Shown here: in pieces, positions 11,422-21,011 of the stretch | Layout: the number at the start of each line of letters is the position of its first letter | Position numbering within the stretch: position 1 is the stretch's first letter | Source of the DNA: Dehalogenimonas sp. WBC-2 | Lineage (GTDB): Bacteria > Chloroflexota > Dehalococcoidia > Dehalococcoidales > Dehalococcoidaceae | Direction of reading: 5' to 3' | Assembly: GCA_001005265.1 (NCBI GenBank) | Contig: CP011392.1 | Location: 744,001-808,000 of the forward strand | Length of the DNA stretch: 64,000 bases | Made by a program: the position numbers and the translations under genes | The notes under the pieces: model-generated | What the model was told of the DNA's origin: nothing | Seen by the model: only the letters and a program-made list of their open reading frames with translations | Databases searched by the model: none

Positions 11422-11475
11422 ATGAAACATTTATCCGGAAACATTCTCATCCTTAGCGGCCCCTCTTCTTGGTAA
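11422..11475 (+). CDS. Putative leu leader peptide (attenuator)
   Basis: A 17-codon frame, MKHLSGNILILSGPSSW, runs from ATG 11422 to TAA 11473-11475. It contains Ile-Leu-Ile-Leu in a row (11443-11454), immediately before a strong hairpin in whose loop the stop codon falls. It lies just upstream of leuA, right after a TATAAT box. The arrangement matches amino-acid attenuation: stalling at the Ile/Leu codons would mask the 5' arm of the hairpin. Too small to identify by homology; the reading rests on position, codon content and overlap with the hairpin. Confidence 0.7.
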   Translation: MKHLSGNILILSGPSSW

Positions 11476-11506
11476 GAGGAGGGGTAGCCGTTATTCTAAA
11501 ATAACG
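11457..11506 (+). terminator. Tandem hairpins of the leuA leader
   Basis: Hairpin 1: 11460-11470 pairs with 11474-11484 (11 bp, one U-G) plus CGG/CCG at the base (11457-11459 with 11488-11490). Hairpin 2: CGTTATT (11489-11495) pairs with AATAACG (11500-11506). They share bases 11489-11490, so they compete slightly. Hairpin 1 is followed by a U-rich TTATTCT. Probable attenuator; which hairpin terminates is not settled by eye. Confidence 0.6.
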
Positions 11507-11529
11507 AATATAAGGAGAGAATCCGGAAA

Positions 11530-13074
11530 ATGAATAAGCTGAAAATCTTCGATACAACCCTGCGCGATGGTGAGCAAGCAGCCGGAGCCGCACTCAATAT
11601 CCAGGAGAAACTGGAGATAGCCAGGGCGCTGGAAGCCTTAGGCGTTGACATCATTGAGGCTGGTTTTCCAATTACATCCCCCGGGGATTTTGAAGCCGTA
11701 AAAACTGTGGCCGCCAATATCAAGGGTTGCACCATTTGCGGCTTGGCGCGGGCAACCCCCAAGGATATTGACCGGGCTTATGAAGCGTTAAAGGCTGCCG
11801 CCAATCCCCGCATCCACGTTTTTATCTCGGCTTCAGAAATACACATGGTGCACCAACTCAACAAAAGCCGCACTGAAGTTTTGGAGTTGGCACGGGACAT
11901 GGTAGCCAGGGCAAAGAGTTATATTTCCGACGTTGAGTTTTCCCCCATGGATGCCAGCCGTTCGGATCCTAAATTTCTATACGCATTACTTGAAGCTGTT
12001 ATAGAATCCGGGGCAACGACGCTCAATATCCCTGATACGGTTGGCTATGCCATGCCTGGTGAATTCGGTAGTTTGATCGAAGGTATTTTTCAAAACGTTC
12101 CTAATATCGCTAAAGCGGTAATCAGCGTCCATTGCCATGATGATTTAGGGTTATCAGTCGCAAACAGCCTTGAAGCGGTCAAGCACGGCGCACGTCAGGT
12201 GGAATGCACTGTTAACGGCATCGGTGAGCGGGCCGGTAATGCAGCGCTGGAAGAACTGGTAATGGCAATCAAGACCCGGCCTGACTATTACGACGTTTCG
12301 ACCTCAATCAATACAGAATTGATATATCCAACCTCCAGACTGGTCAGCCAACGCACCGGTTTCGCGGTACAGGCCAACAAAGCTATCGTCGGCGCTAATG
12401 CTTTCCGTCACCAATCCGGTATCCACCAGGACGGCATTATCAAAATGTCTAAAACCTATGAGATCATGGATCCGCACACGGTGGGTGTCCCCGCCTCAAG
12501 TTTGGTATTAGGAAAACTTTCCGGCCGCCACGCTTTCAAAGAACGGCTGGCCGAATTGGGTTACCATCTTTCGGAAACTGATTTTGACCGGACTTTCAAC
12601 GCCTTTAAAGAACTTGCAGACAAAAAGAAGGAGATTGCCGATCGCGATATTGAATCTCTGGTGGCCGAAGAACTGCGTACCAGTGTTGAAGCCTATCATC
12701 TGGAACGGGTTCAGGTAACTTGCGGAGATCATGGCTTGCCGACGGCTGCCGTAAGACTAACCAGTCCTGACGGTACAGTGATGGAAGACGCGGCACTTGG
12801 TACCGGCCCGGTGGATGCAGTATATAAAGCAATCAACCGGCTGGTGGGGGTACCCAACCGTTTGACTGAATTTTCGGTAACTTCTATCACTGCCGGCATT
12901 GATGCCATTGGTGAGGTGCTCATTCGTATCGAGAGTGAGGGAATTTCTTATTCAGGACGTGGGGCCGACACCGATATCATCGTCTCCAGTGCCAAAGCTT
13001 ATATGAACGCCCTCAACCGGTTGTTGGCCGTAAGAAAGAATGGCACTAGCAAAGCAGTAGAGCCGCGGAGGTAG
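11530..13074 (+). CDS. leuA: 2-Isopropylmalate synthase
   Basis: Condenses acetyl-CoA with 2-ketoisovalerate, the committed step to leucine. The 514-residue protein begins with the HMGL-like TIM barrel ([17 protein letters not shown], metal and substrate site; [14 protein letters not shown] metal ligands) and ends with the LeuA allosteric dimer domain (about residues 390-500, [20 protein letters not shown]) that binds leucine. It is therefore the feedback-regulated form. The homologous cimA at 16343 has a different N-terminal signature, so the two are distinguished by GEQAAGA versus GAQREGV. Confidence 0.93.
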   Translation: MNKLKIFDTTLRDGEQAAGAALNIQEKLEIARALEALGVDIIEAGFPITSPGDFEAVKTVAANIKGCTICGLARATPKDIDRAYEALKAAANPRIHVFISASEIHMVHQLNKSRTEVLELARDMVARAKSYISDVEFSPMDASRSDPKFLYALLEAVIESGATTLNIPDTVGYAMPGEFGSLIEGIFQNVPNIAKAVISVHCHDDLGLSVANSLEAVKHGARQVECTVNGIGERAGNAALEELVMAIKTRPDYYDVSTSINTELIYPTSRLVSQRTGFAVQANKAIVGANAFRHQSGIHQDGIIKMSKTYEIMDPHTVGVPASSLVLGKLSGRHAFKERLAELGYHLSETDFDRTFNAFKELADKKKEIADRDIESLVAEELRTSVEAYHLERVQVTCGDHGLPTAAVRLTSPDGTVMEDAALGTGPVDAVYKAINRLVGVPNRLTEFSVTSITAGIDAIGEVLIRIESEGISYSGRGADTDIIVSSAKAYMNALNRLLAVRKNGTSKAVEPRR

Positions 13075-13076
13075 AA

Positions 13077-13505
13077 GTGGCGGACGAGCTTATCATGATA
13101 GTCAGATTACTGCTGGCCGGAGTTTTGGGCGGGCTGGTCGGTTTTCAAAGGGAAAAAGCTGGTAAAACGGCAGGCATCCGCACACTGGCCTTAATTTCCA
13201 TTGGAGCCGCTCTATTTACCACGCTTTCCATATTCGGTTTCGAGACTGCTGATCCGGCGCGGATAGCCGCAAATATTGTTACCGGCATAGGCTTTCTGGG
13301 GGCCGGCGCTATCATATTGCGACGTGAAGAAGGCATTGTTGAAGGGATGACCACCGCCGCCACAATTTGGGTTTCTGCCGCTGTCGGTGTTGCCGCCGGT
13401 ATTGGATTTTATGTCCTTGCCACTGCCGCCACTATCATTATTTTATTGGTGTTGTTGCTACCACACTCAGTTCATAAAGGGAGTAATAAAAATGAATCTA
13501 GTTGA
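13077..13505 (+). CDS. MgtC/SapB family membrane protein inside the leu operon
   Basis: A 142-residue integral membrane protein of the MgtC/SapB family. The conserved N-terminal block is clear: [26 protein letters not shown] near residue 12, then [13 protein letters not shown] and [21 protein letters not shown] with [16 protein letters not shown]. It has about four hydrophobic segments and lacks the soluble C-terminal ACT-like domain of longer MgtC proteins. GTG 13077 starts 2 bp after leuA, and the gene overlaps leuC by 14 bp, so it is locked into the leucine operon. Family members are linked to Mg-limited growth or membrane ATPase control; its task among leucine genes is unknown. Confidence 0.85.
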   Translation: MADELIMIVRLLLAGVLGGLVGFQREKAGKTAGIRTLALISIGAALFTTLSIFGFETADPARIAANIVTGIGFLGAGAIILRREEGIVEGMTTAATIWVSAAVGVAAGIGFYVLATAATIIILLVLLLPHSVHKGSNKNESS

Positions 13506-14739
13506 AAAGATACTAGCCGCCCATGCCGGTAAAGACCACGTTAGCCCCGGTGATTTTATCAGCGCCAAGGTTGATGTCATACTGGCCAACGATATTACGG
13601 CACCGATTGCCATACGGGAGTTTTGGAAGCTGGGACTTGAAAAGGTCTTTGATCCTAAGAAGATCGTTCTGGTGCCGGATCATTTTGTACCTAACAAAGA
13701 TATTGCCTCGGCAGAACAGGCCAAGATACTGCGTGAGTTCTCCCGTGCCCAGGGAGTTAATTTCTTTGAGTGCGGACAGATGGGAATTGAACATGTGATC
13801 CTGCATGAAAAAGGGCTGGTAATACCCGGAGATGTGGTGATCGGGGCTGATTCTCATACCTGCACCTACGGGGCCTTGGGCGCCTTTGCCACCGGCATGG
13901 GTTCCACCGATATCGCTTCCGCCATGGGTACCGGTGATATCTGGATGAAAGTGCCGCCTACCATCAAGTTTAACTATACCGGTAAATTGCCGAAATACGT
14001 CGGCGGCAAAGACCTCATCCTCTATACTATCGGTCAGATCGGCGTTGACGGGGCTTTATATGCCGCCATGGAGTTTGGGGGCGAAGTCATTGAGAAGCTG
14101 TCTATGGAAGGCCGCTTCACTATGGCGAATATGGCCATCGAGGCTGGCGCCAAGGCTGGACTATTCCATGCCGACAAAAAAGCAGTGTCTTACGCCAGAA
14201 GTCGCAGTGAACGCAAACCCATTGTATTTGAACCAGATGCGGATGCCCGCTACCAGGCTGTTCATGAATATGATGTATCCAAGATGGAACCGCAGGTAGC
14301 ATTGCCGCACCTTCCTTCAAATGTAAAACCGGTGAGCCAGGTGGGCCGGGTGTACCTTGACCAGGTGGTCATCGGTTCCTGCACCAATGGGCGTTTTGAA
14401 GACCTCCAAATGGCAGCCAGTATCTTGAACGGCAAGAAGGTCAACTCCAATCTGCGTTGTATTATCATACCTGGCTCGCAACAGGTCTACTTGGATGCCT
14501 TGCGTTCCGGCTATATTGAAGTTTTCATAAATGCTGGCTGTGCCGTGTCCACGCCAACCTGCGGACCGTGTCTGGGAGGACATATGGGCATTCTTGCCGC
14601 CGGAGAAAAATGTCTGGCAACTACAAACCGTAATTTTGTCGGGCGTATGGGTAGTCCTAAAAGTGAAGTCTATTTATCCAGTCCTGCCGTGGCGGCGGCT
14701 AGCGCCATTGCCGGCAAGATTATCTCACCGGAGTTATAG
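13492..14739 (+). CDS. leuC: 3-Isopropylmalate dehydratase, large subunit
   Basis: [4Fe-4S] aconitase-family subunit isomerising isopropylmalate. ATG 13492 ([20 protein letters not shown]) follows GGGAG by 8 nt and lies inside the end of the MgtC-like gene. The 415-residue protein is the short archaeal/HACN-type LeuC. Cluster ligands are in [14 protein letters not shown] and [34 protein letters not shown] is the substrate-binding block. Because citramalate synthase is in the same operon, this enzyme with LeuD may also isomerise citramalate; that is inference. Confidence 0.93.
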   Translation: MNLVEKILAAHAGKDHVSPGDFISAKVDVILANDITAPIAIREFWKLGLEKVFDPKKIVLVPDHFVPNKDIASAEQAKILREFSRAQGVNFFECGQMGIEHVILHEKGLVIPGDVVIGADSHTCTYGALGAFATGMGSTDIASAMGTGDIWMKVPPTIKFNYTGKLPKYVGGKDLILYTIGQIGVDGALYAAMEFGGEVIEKLSMEGRFTMANMAIEAGAKAGLFHADKKAVSYARSRSERKPIVFEPDADARYQAVHEYDVSKMEPQVALPHLPSNVKPVSQVGRVYLDQVVIGSCTNGRFEDLQMAASILNGKKVNSNLRCIIIPGSQQVYLDALRSGYIEVFINAGCAVSTPTCGPCLGGHMGILAAGEKCLATTNRNFVGRMGSPKSEVYLSSPAVAAASAIAGKIISPEL

Positions 14740-14748
14740 GAGGCTATT

Positions 14749-15249
14749 GTGCTCAAAGGTAAAACTCACAAATATGGTGCCAACGTGGATACTGACGCTA
14801 TTATTCCGGCCAGATATCTAAATGTTTCGGCGCCTGATGAATTGGCCCGTCACTGCATGGAAGACATCGACTTAAACTTTGTAAAGAATGTTAAGCCGGG
14901 AGACATGATCGTAGCAACCACCAATTTTGGTTGCGGCTCATCCCGGGAACACGCGCCAATCGCTATAAAGGCATCAGGCGTCTCGGCTGTTATCGCTAAA
15001 AGTTTTGCCCGTATCTTCTTCCGTAACGCCATCAACATCGGCCTGCCGCTTCTGGAAAGCGCTGAGGCGGTGGATGTTACCGAAGCCGGTGATGAGTTGG
15101 AGATCAACCTTGCCGCCGGCACTATCAATAATCTGACCAAAGGCAAGGTCTTTCAGGCCAAACCCTACCCTGATTTCATGGGCGAGATCATAAAATCCGG
15201 CGGCCTTATTGAATATACTCGGCAGAGACTTGCGGGAAAGGCCAACTAA
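14749..15249 (+). CDS. leuD: 3-Isopropylmalate dehydratase, small subunit
   Basis: The swivelling small subunit that completes the active site with LeuC. The 166-residue protein starts at GTG 14749 after AGGAGG and shows [15 protein letters not shown] and [18 protein letters not shown], typical of the short LeuD that pairs with the short LeuC. It lies 9 bp after leuC and 2 bp before leuB. Length and spacing are normal. Confidence 0.94.
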   Translation: MLKGKTHKYGANVDTDAIIPARYLNVSAPDELARHCMEDIDLNFVKNVKPGDMIVATTNFGCGSSREHAPIAIKASGVSAVIAKSFARIFFRNAINIGLPLLESAEAVDVTEAGDELEINLAAGTINNLTKGKVFQAKPYPDFMGEIIKSGGLIEYTRQRLAGKAN

Positions 15250-15251
15250 GC

Positions 15252-16340
15252 GTGAAATTCAATATTACTGTTCTTGCCGGTGACGGCATCGGGCCGGAGG
15301 TTATGGCCGAAGGCATCAAAGTGCTGGAGGCCGTAGCCTCCAGGTATGGTCATGTCTTCAAATTTGAACATCAACTTATCGGCGGTATCGCCATTGATAA
15401 AACAGGGTCGGCGCTACCGCCTGAGACTCTTGAATCCTGCAAAAAGAGTCAGGCAGTGATGCTGGCCGCAGTTGGTGATCCGCGCTTTGATGACCCCAAA
15501 CTACCGGTACATCCGGAGGACGGTTTGCTGGCCATTAGAAAAGCGCTTGGGCTTTTCGCCAACCTGCGTCCGGTAAAAGTCTTTGATGAACTAGTGGATG
15601 CCAGCACGCTCAAACCGGAAGTGCTTAAAGGCACTGATTTTATTTTTGTCCGTGAACTGACCGGCGGCATATATTTCGGCAAACCCAAGAAACAATGGGT
15701 TACCGCCAGGGGACGTAAGGCTGTGGATTCCATGCTGTATTCCGAACAGGAGATAGAGCGTATCGTCCGAGTCGGTTTTGAACTGGCCAGAGCGCGCAAC
15801 AAGAGATTGGTATCGGTCGATAAAGCCAATGTGCTTAAATCGTCCAGACTGTGGCGGCAGGTAGCTATTGAAGTATCTAAAGACTATCCTGACATAACCT
15901 TGACCCACGCCCTGGTGGACGCCTGCGCCATGCAACTTATACGCACTCCGGCTTATTTCGATGTTATTGTCACCGAGAATCTGTTTGGTGATATCCTTTC
16001 TGACGAAGCAGCCCAACTGGCTGGTTCCATGGGCATGCTGCCCTCTGCCAGCCTGGCCGGAATACCGGTTACCGGGCAGATAACCTTCGGTCTTTACGAG
16101 CCTATCCACGGCAGCGCACCGTCAATAGCCGGAAAAGATATTGCCAACCCGGTGGCTACAATTCTTTCGGCGGCCATGATGCTGCGTTATTCCATGGCCC
16201 TTTATGATGAAGCCATAGCCATTGAGCACGCGGTTGATAAGGTATTGCAACAAGGCTATCGCACCGATGATATAATGGCGTCAGGCAATACCCGCGTCGG
16301 TACCAAAGAGATGGGAGACCTGATAGTCGCCGGAATTTGA
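15252..16340 (+). CDS. leuB: 3-Isopropylmalate dehydrogenase
   Basis: NAD-dependent oxidative decarboxylation giving 2-ketoisocaproate, and possibly 2-ketobutyrate from methylmalate in the citramalate route. The 362-residue protein opens with [16 protein letters not shown], has [12 protein letters not shown] (substrate loop), [13 protein letters not shown], and the metal-binding [17 protein letters not shown], and ends near [12 protein letters not shown] 15252 starts 2 bp after leuD, and cimA starts 2 bp after its stop. Confidence 0.95.
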   Translation: MKFNITVLAGDGIGPEVMAEGIKVLEAVASRYGHVFKFEHQLIGGIAIDKTGSALPPETLESCKKSQAVMLAAVGDPRFDDPKLPVHPEDGLLAIRKALGLFANLRPVKVFDELVDASTLKPEVLKGTDFIFVRELTGGIYFGKPKKQWVTARGRKAVDSMLYSEQEIERIVRVGFELARARNKRLVSVDKANVLKSSRLWRQVAIEVSKDYPDITLTHALVDACAMQLIRTPAYFDVIVTENLFGDILSDEAAQLAGSMGMLPSASLAGIPVTGQITFGLYEPIHGSAPSIAGKDIANPVATILSAAMMLRYSMALYDEAIAIEHAVDKVLQQGYRTDDIMASGNTRVGTKEMGDLIVAGI

Positions 16341-16342
16341 TT

Positions 16343-17932
16343 ATGATCAATGTAGAGCTTTATGACACAACGCTCCGTGACGGTGCCCAAAGAGAAGGTG
16401 TTTCCTTCTCGGTGCTGGACAAGCTGCATATCGCCCAAAAATTGGATGAATTCGGTGTGCAGTACATTGAAGGCGGTTGGCCGGGTGCAAACCCCAAGGA
16501 CAATGAGTTCTTTCAAAAAGCCCTTGAAGATGGTTTTAAAAATGCCAAACTGGTAGCCTTCGGCAGCACCCGTAAAGCTGGCACCGCCATTGAAGATGAC
16601 CTTAGCATTAAAGCACTGCTGGATTCAGGCGCCCCGGTGGTCACCCTGGTCGGCAAGAGTTCCGCCCCGCAGGTGGAAAAAGTGCTGGCAACCAGCCTTG
16701 ATGAAAACATCAATATGGTGGTTGATTCAATAAGCTTTCTCAAATCAAAGGGGCGCACCGTTTTCCTGGACGCCGAGCATTTTTTTGACGGCTACAAAGC
16801 TGACAAAGATTATTCCTTAAAAGTTCTCACCGCCGCCGCTGAGGCCGGTGCTGAATGTCTGATCCTATGTGATACAAATGGCGGCAGTCTGCCGGATGAG
16901 GTTGCTGCCGCAGTGCGGGAGGTGGTGGCGGCAGTCAAAGTAAAAGTGGGCATTCACACCCATAACGATGCTGAATTGGCCGTAGCCAACACTTTAGCCG
17001 CCGTTGCGGCCGGAGCAAGTCAGGTTCAAGGCACCATTAATGGTTACGGTGAACGTTGCGGCAACGCCAACCTGTGCTCCATTATCCCGGCACTTAAATT
17101 CAAGATGGGATTGGATGTATTGCCAAATCTGAACCTTGAAGGTCTGACAGAACTGGCACACTTTGTCTCAGAAGTGGCCAACCTTGCACCTGACCCGTTC
17201 CTGCCATACGTCGGGCATAGCGCTTTCAGCCATAAAGCCGGGCTCCACGTGTCCGGTCTGTCACGTTGGATGTTTGCTTATCAGCATATAGATCCCGCCC
17301 TGGTCGGCAACAAGCCGCGGACGCTGGTATCGGAGCTTTCCGGCAGGACCAATGTCGTCCAAAGGGCTAAGGAAATTGGCGTAGATCTTTCAACTAAAGG
17401 CAGCGAGGTAAAGCTCCTTTTAGAACGTGTAAAAGAATTAGAGAGTCTGGGCTTCCAATATGAAAACGCCGAGGCTTCTTTTGATCTCCTGGTACATCGT
17501 GCTAACCCAAGCTATACTCCGCCCTTTGAACTCATTGACTTCATGGTGGTAATTGAGAAACGTCGCAGAGCCCCCATCATGGCCTGTGAACATGAAGATA
17601 TGATGAGTGAAGCCGTGGTCAAGGTAAGAGTCAAAGACCAGGTGATGCATACCGCCGCTGAAGGCAACGGCCCGGTCAATGCGCTGGATATGGCTCTCCG
17701 GAAAGCTCTTTTGCCTTCATATCCGGAGCTGTCCAAAATTCAGCTTAAAGATTTCAAGGTTCGCATATTAGAAGAAAGCACCGGCACCGGCTCCGTGGTG
17801 CGTGTGCTTATTGAGTCAACAGATGGTGTAGAAGAGTGGCACACCGTCGGCGCCTCTTCAAACCTTGTTGAGGCCAGTTGGCTGGCGCTTGTTGACGGGC
17901 TGGAATACTGGCTGATTAAGAACCAGTCTTAA
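16343..17932 (+). CDS. cimA: (R)-citramalate synthase
   Basis: Condenses pyruvate and acetyl-CoA to citramalate, opening a threonine-independent route to 2-ketobutyrate and isoleucine. The 529-residue protein has the HMGL-like barrel (YDTTLRDGAQREGVSFS; HTHNDAELAVANTLAAVAAGA) and a C-terminal LeuA dimer domain (from about residue 390) for isoleucine feedback. The DGAQREG signature and the GGWPGANPKD block separate CimA from LeuA. ATG 16343 lies 2 bp after leuB; a TTG 6 bp upstream is a weaker choice. Last gene of the operon; it joins leucine and isoleucine synthesis in one transcript. Confidence 0.9.
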   Translation: MINVELYDTTLRDGAQREGVSFSVLDKLHIAQKLDEFGVQYIEGGWPGANPKDNEFFQKALEDGFKNAKLVAFGSTRKAGTAIEDDLSIKALLDSGAPVVTLVGKSSAPQVEKVLATSLDENINMVVDSISFLKSKGRTVFLDAEHFFDGYKADKDYSLKVLTAAAEAGAECLILCDTNGGSLPDEVAAAVREVVAAVKVKVGIHTHNDAELAVANTLAAVAAGASQVQGTINGYGERCGNANLCSIIPALKFKMGLDVLPNLNLEGLTELAHFVSEVANLAPDPFLPYVGHSAFSHKAGLHVSGLSRWMFAYQHIDPALVGNKPRTLVSELSGRTNVVQRAKEIGVDLSTKGSEVKLLLERVKELESLGFQYENAEASFDLLVHRANPSYTPPFELIDFMVVIEKRRRAPIMACEHEDMMSEAVVKVRVKDQVMHTAAEGNGPVNALDMALRKALLPSYPELSKIQLKDFKVRILEESTGTGSVVRVLIESTDGVEEWHTVGASSNLVEASWLALVDGLEYWLIKNQS

Positions 17933-18025
17933 AGTGTTATTATTTTTCTAACGAATCGCGCTATTATACTTCAGTGCTGCTACCTTACATAACATCATCG
18001 GTGCCCGATTCAAGCTTTATTCTTT

Positions 18026-18044
18026 TAGCCGGAACGGCTATTTT
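18026..18044 (+). terminator. Hairpin with short T-run before the 18078 gene
   Basis: TAGCCG (18026-18031), loop GAA, CGGCTA (18035-18040), then TTTT. A small intrinsic terminator that could end the ilv-leu-cim transcript. A TATAAT box (18046-18051) follows directly and probably starts the next transcript, about 20 nt before the GGGGG ribosome site of the gene at 18078. Confidence 0.55.
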
Positions 18045-18077
18045 GTATAATACAAGCAATAACTATTGGGGGTAATT

Positions 18078-18665
18078 ATGGGAGACATCCGATCGGCCAG
18101 AGAAATCGCACTGGATAAGCTCAATGACTTGGGAGAGATTACGGCTGAAGACCGTTTACGTTGGAAATACACTCCCATCGGCGAAAAACTGGTGCAGCGC
18201 TATATGGTTGACGGCATTGATCTGGAGACTGAACTGGGCAAGTACACTGCAGAACAGCAGCGTTTTATCAAGCAGGGTTTGCTTCCCGGTTTGACTGCAA
18301 TTTTGGATCTGCCCAGGCATGAGGCCGCTGAGAACCGTAACCAGAAAGTCATGACCGCCATCATGGAGTTAAAAGAAGACAAGGAATCAGTAGCTGAGGC
18401 TTTTGGCCAGTTACAGCAGATTTTTGATCATTATAAGCAGATTGGAGAACAGCAAAGGCAGCAGGCCTTTCAAGGGCTGAAGTCCAAGTTTGAACAAAAG
18501 ATCCGTCAGGCAATGCGGGAGCAACAGGGCACTGATTATCAAGGCCAATTGAATGTTGAACAATACCCTCAATTTCAAGAGGAATGGCGTCATGCCCAAA
18601 CCAAACTTGAGCTTCAATACATCTCATCAATTGACGGCATCAAGAAATTCCTCATAGAAGTAGTT
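18078..18665 (+). CDS. Uncharacterised soluble helical protein
   Basis: I recognise no family. The 195-residue product begins MGDIRSAREIALDKLNDLGE, has no signal or membrane segment, and its middle (about 95-155) is Gln/Glu/Lys rich and looks coiled coil (QLQQIFDHYKQIGEQQRQQA). ATG 18078 follows a GGGGG box by about 5 nt and has its own TATAAT, so it begins a new transcript. It precedes a second unknown gene by about 20 bp and a thymidylate-synthase-like gene, perhaps one operon. The stop is TAG at 18666-18668. Confidence 0.7.
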
Positions 18666-18675
18666 TAGTTCAAGA

Positions 18676-19386
18676 TTGACGACTATGAATGACAATGAGC
18701 GGATCAGAATGGCCGTGGCTCAGACCTATATCTTGAAGCCGCCGCAGCAGTTATTATCCACATTCGGCCAAACAAACATTCACTATTACCTGTTAACAGA
18801 ACCAGTCTATTCAGAACTTGAACCCCAGGCACCGCCTGAAACGGTGCTTCGAGAAGGCCATGTCATTGCCGAACGCCCCAAGCTGGTAACGCCGCTATAC
18901 ATGCAAAGGCTGGAAGGTTTCGGCGCCGATGCCCAGCGTTACTTTCAGATGATGGCACAGCGGCATGGTGATCACGCGCCTGGCCTTCTGTACACTTATA
19001 AGAACGAACCCAAAGAACTAACTATTCTGGCCGACGCCCTGCCAACCGTTGCTGAACGCATCAGCGCTGAAGTTATCAGCCGCGCCGAGCCGCGGACAGC
19101 CATCATCCGCGGTCTGGATGAGATGTGGGATGTCTCCCTGTTCAAATTCATTTACGAGTTAACTGAACGTTCTCTCAGTAACAATGTGTTTGAATTGCAG
19201 CAAAGGGGACTGATGGGTGTTGATAACCGCGGCTTGCCCAATGAAGCCCGGATGCGCATAGAGCACATGTTTTGGCAGGTTAGACGTGATGAACTTGATC
19301 CGTCCGTTCTGAAAACTGAACTTGATCGCTGGGACCTTTTTGAAGACTATCAGGACCGCTTCTTCGATCTCATCCGGCAGCGCTGA
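18676..19386 (+). CDS. Uncharacterised protein
   Basis: No family recognised. About 233-236 residues, soluble, mixed alpha/beta by appearance; it reads MNDNERIRMAVAQTYILKPP from ATG 18685, with TTG 18676 as an alternative start. The central part (about 70-130) holds YMQRLEGFGADAQRYFQMMAQ. The C-terminal third, including DEMWDVSLFKFIYELTERSL, is helical and acidic. It lies about 8-16 bp after the preceding unknown gene, so the two are likely translated from one mRNA. Codon use looks native. Confidence 0.68.
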   Translation: MTTMNDNERIRMAVAQTYILKPPQQLLSTFGQTNIHYYLLTEPVYSELEPQAPPETVLREGHVIAERPKLVTPLYMQRLEGFGADAQRYFQMMAQRHGDHAPGLLYTYKNEPKELTILADALPTVAERISAEVISRAEPRTAIIRGLDEMWDVSLFKFIYELTERSLSNNVFELQQRGLMGVDNRGLPNEARMRIEHMFWQVRRDELDPSVLKTELDRWDLFEDYQDRFFDLIRQR

Positions 19387-19393
19387 CGTCTTT

Positions 19394-19431
19394 CCCCCTT
19401 TTGGAAAAGGGGGACTAAGGGGGATTTTCCC
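19394..19431. repeat. C5T4/A4G5 palindromic short repeat
   Basis: CCCCCTTTT (19394-19402), GG, AAAAGGGGG (19405-19413), then ACTAAGGGGGATTTTCCCC. This 'CCCCCTTAGTCCCCCTTTT' style sequence is a dispersed short repeat I know from many unrelated bacterial genomes. Here it also makes a strong hairpin between the 18676 gene and the thyA-like gene, so it may end or stabilise a transcript. Confidence 0.6.
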
Positions 19432-19492
19432 CGATTGCTATTTGAGACAGGCCATCATCTATGACGCAAATCGCTAGATCAGGAGGCCTCCA

Positions 19493-20146
19493 ATGAGAAT
19501 ATCAAATATCGTCGCCCGGGACCTTTCTGAAGCATGGTTTATGTGCTTGCGTGAGGTTCTGACTCACGGATATGAGTACACCATTGAACGCGGCAGTTAC
19601 GCCGGTCAAAAACGCCGTGAGCTTGATATGATCACCGTCCATATTAAGAATCCGGGCAACCGGCCCATCATCCCGGACGTGCCGCCCGGTGTGCCGCCGC
19701 CGTCCACTATGGACTACCTGGATCACTATTTACCGTATCTAATGACCGCGCAAAGAGCCGATGGTGAACAATACACCTACGGGCAGTATCTGGAAGGCCA
19801 GATTGCAGAAGTTATCCGCATGTACAAAGAAGAAGGCTTTAACACCAATCAGGCCTTTATGACCGTTGGTAATCCGGAGGCCATCTACCTGACTGACCCT
19901 CCGTGCCTTAGAAGTGTTGATACCAGGGTAAGATATGGAAAACTGCATTTTGTGGTCTATTTTCGCTCCTGGGACCTCTGGGCAGGCTTCCCGTCAAACC
20001 TCGCCGCCTTACAATTGCTTAAAGAATACATGGCTTGTGAGATAGGGGTGGAGGACGGTGAGATCATCGCCGTCAGTAAAGGCATGCACCTCTATGATTA
20101 CGCCTGGGAGATTGCCCGGACTGCCTGTGGACTGACCGGCAGTTAA
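19493..20146 (+). CDS. Thymidylate synthase, archaeal-type ThyA family
   Basis: A 217-residue protein with the ThyA core: the nucleophile loop TDPPCLRSVD (Cys near residue 142), the dUMP-binding RSWDLWAGFPSNLAALQLLKE (the RSxDxxxGxPxN pattern), and the C-terminal KGMHLYDYAWE replacing the usual His-Ile-Tyr block. It lacks the long insertions of E. coli ThyA and is close in size to the short archaeal enzymes. It should methylate dUMP to dTMP, though a related dCMP hydroxymethylase activity cannot be excluded. ATG 19493 follows AGGAGG. Next downstream is tRNA-Lys. Confidence 0.8.
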   Translation: MRISNIVARDLSEAWFMCLREVLTHGYEYTIERGSYAGQKRRELDMITVHIKNPGNRPIIPDVPPGVPPPSTMDYLDHYLPYLMTAQRADGEQYTYGQYLEGQIAEVIRMYKEEGFNTNQAFMTVGNPEAIYLTDPPCLRSVDTRVRYGKLHFVVYFRSWDLWAGFPSNLAALQLLKEYMACEIGVEDGEIIAVSKGMHLYDYAWEIARTACGLTGS

Positions 20147-20200
20147 CTGAGCTTGCCGTTCGTAACGCCTTTTTGCTATTATTGTCAGGTTGTCATCCAC

Positions 20201-20273
<73 letters not shown>

Positions 20274-20337
20274 TGTTCAACTTCTACCTGAGTTGCTAAT
20301 TTATGTATTCCTTATATTTATAGTTTTAAAAAATCTA

Positions 20338-20366
20338 TTGACTGTGCGAATTGTTAGGTTTATGCT
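20338..20366 (+). promoter_or_regulatory. Promoter of the retron operon
   Basis: TTGACT (20338-20343), a 17-bp spacer and TATGCT (20361-20366). It would start transcription near 20373, about 70 nt before the effector TTG codon, leaving a 5' leader with no strong structure that I can see. One transcript could cover effector, winged-helix-like gene, msr-msd and reverse transcriptase. Confidence 0.6.
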
Positions 20367-20442
20367 TTTCGTAACAGAATGAACAGAGATTTCTCCAACT
20401 GGGTTTGCCTGTATGTCCAACTATTAAGCGGAGTTTAGTACT

Positions 20443-21009
20443 TTGCCTAGCAACTTAGAAGCTGCTTTCAACGATTATAATAGAGCCATTAAAGAAACTT
20501 GGGAACAAACAAAGCTTGTCATGATGGTATTTGGTCCAGACTATAAAACAAGTACACTTACCTTGGGCGCAAAATTGAGAAAATATATTATTGAAAAATG
20601 CACTGAACATGGGGATGTTTTTAAAACCGAACACCAAGAAGTAATTCGAGCTTATCGAACCGCAACTGGTTCCAAACATAATTTATGTGTCTGTGAAAAA
20701 ATGGCTGCAAATACGGTGGATGCAATTGTGCATATCCCTGACAGTGCAGGTTCATTTGTTGAGCTTGGGCTATTTTCTCTCGTAGATGATATTTGCAAAA
20801 AATCCTTAGTACTTTTTGCTGATAAATATCGGCCAACAATTATGTCGAGTTTTATTGGCTTAGGTCCTTACCAAGCATATACAGAAAGAGCGGCACATGT
20901 AGAATTGGTTAACTATCGTGCAACCAAGTCAACATGGAAGATTGTTGATGAATTTTTAAAAATTAAACGCGTGGAAAAATTCGACAAATTAGCTACAAGA
21001 GGAAGCTAA
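20443..21009 (+). CDS. Retron effector, nucleoside 2-deoxyribosyltransferase-like
   Basis: A 188-residue protein with the core of nucleoside deoxyribosyltransferase/N-glycosidase folds: VMMVFGPDYK near residue 26 and, near residue 92, VDAIVHIPDSAGSFVELGLFS, where the S-x-G-S-F-x-E-L-G pattern carries the likely catalytic Glu (about 107). Such proteins are the toxic partner in type II-A retrons (Eco1/St85 group), which act when the RT-DNA complex is disturbed. TTG 20443 follows GCGGAG. In known relatives the DNA-binding domain is fused; here it is a separate gene 2 bp downstream. Composition is more AT-rich than the flanks, fitting acquisition. Confidence 0.8.
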   Translation: MPSNLEAAFNDYNRAIKETWEQTKLVMMVFGPDYKTSTLTLGAKLRKYIIEKCTEHGDVFKTEHQEVIRAYRTATGSKHNLCVCEKMAANTVDAIVHIPDSAGSFVELGLFSLVDDICKKSLVLFADKYRPTIMSSFIGLGPYQAYTERAAHVELVNYRATKSTWKIVDEFLKIKRVEKFDKLATRGS

Positions 21010-21011
21010 AA

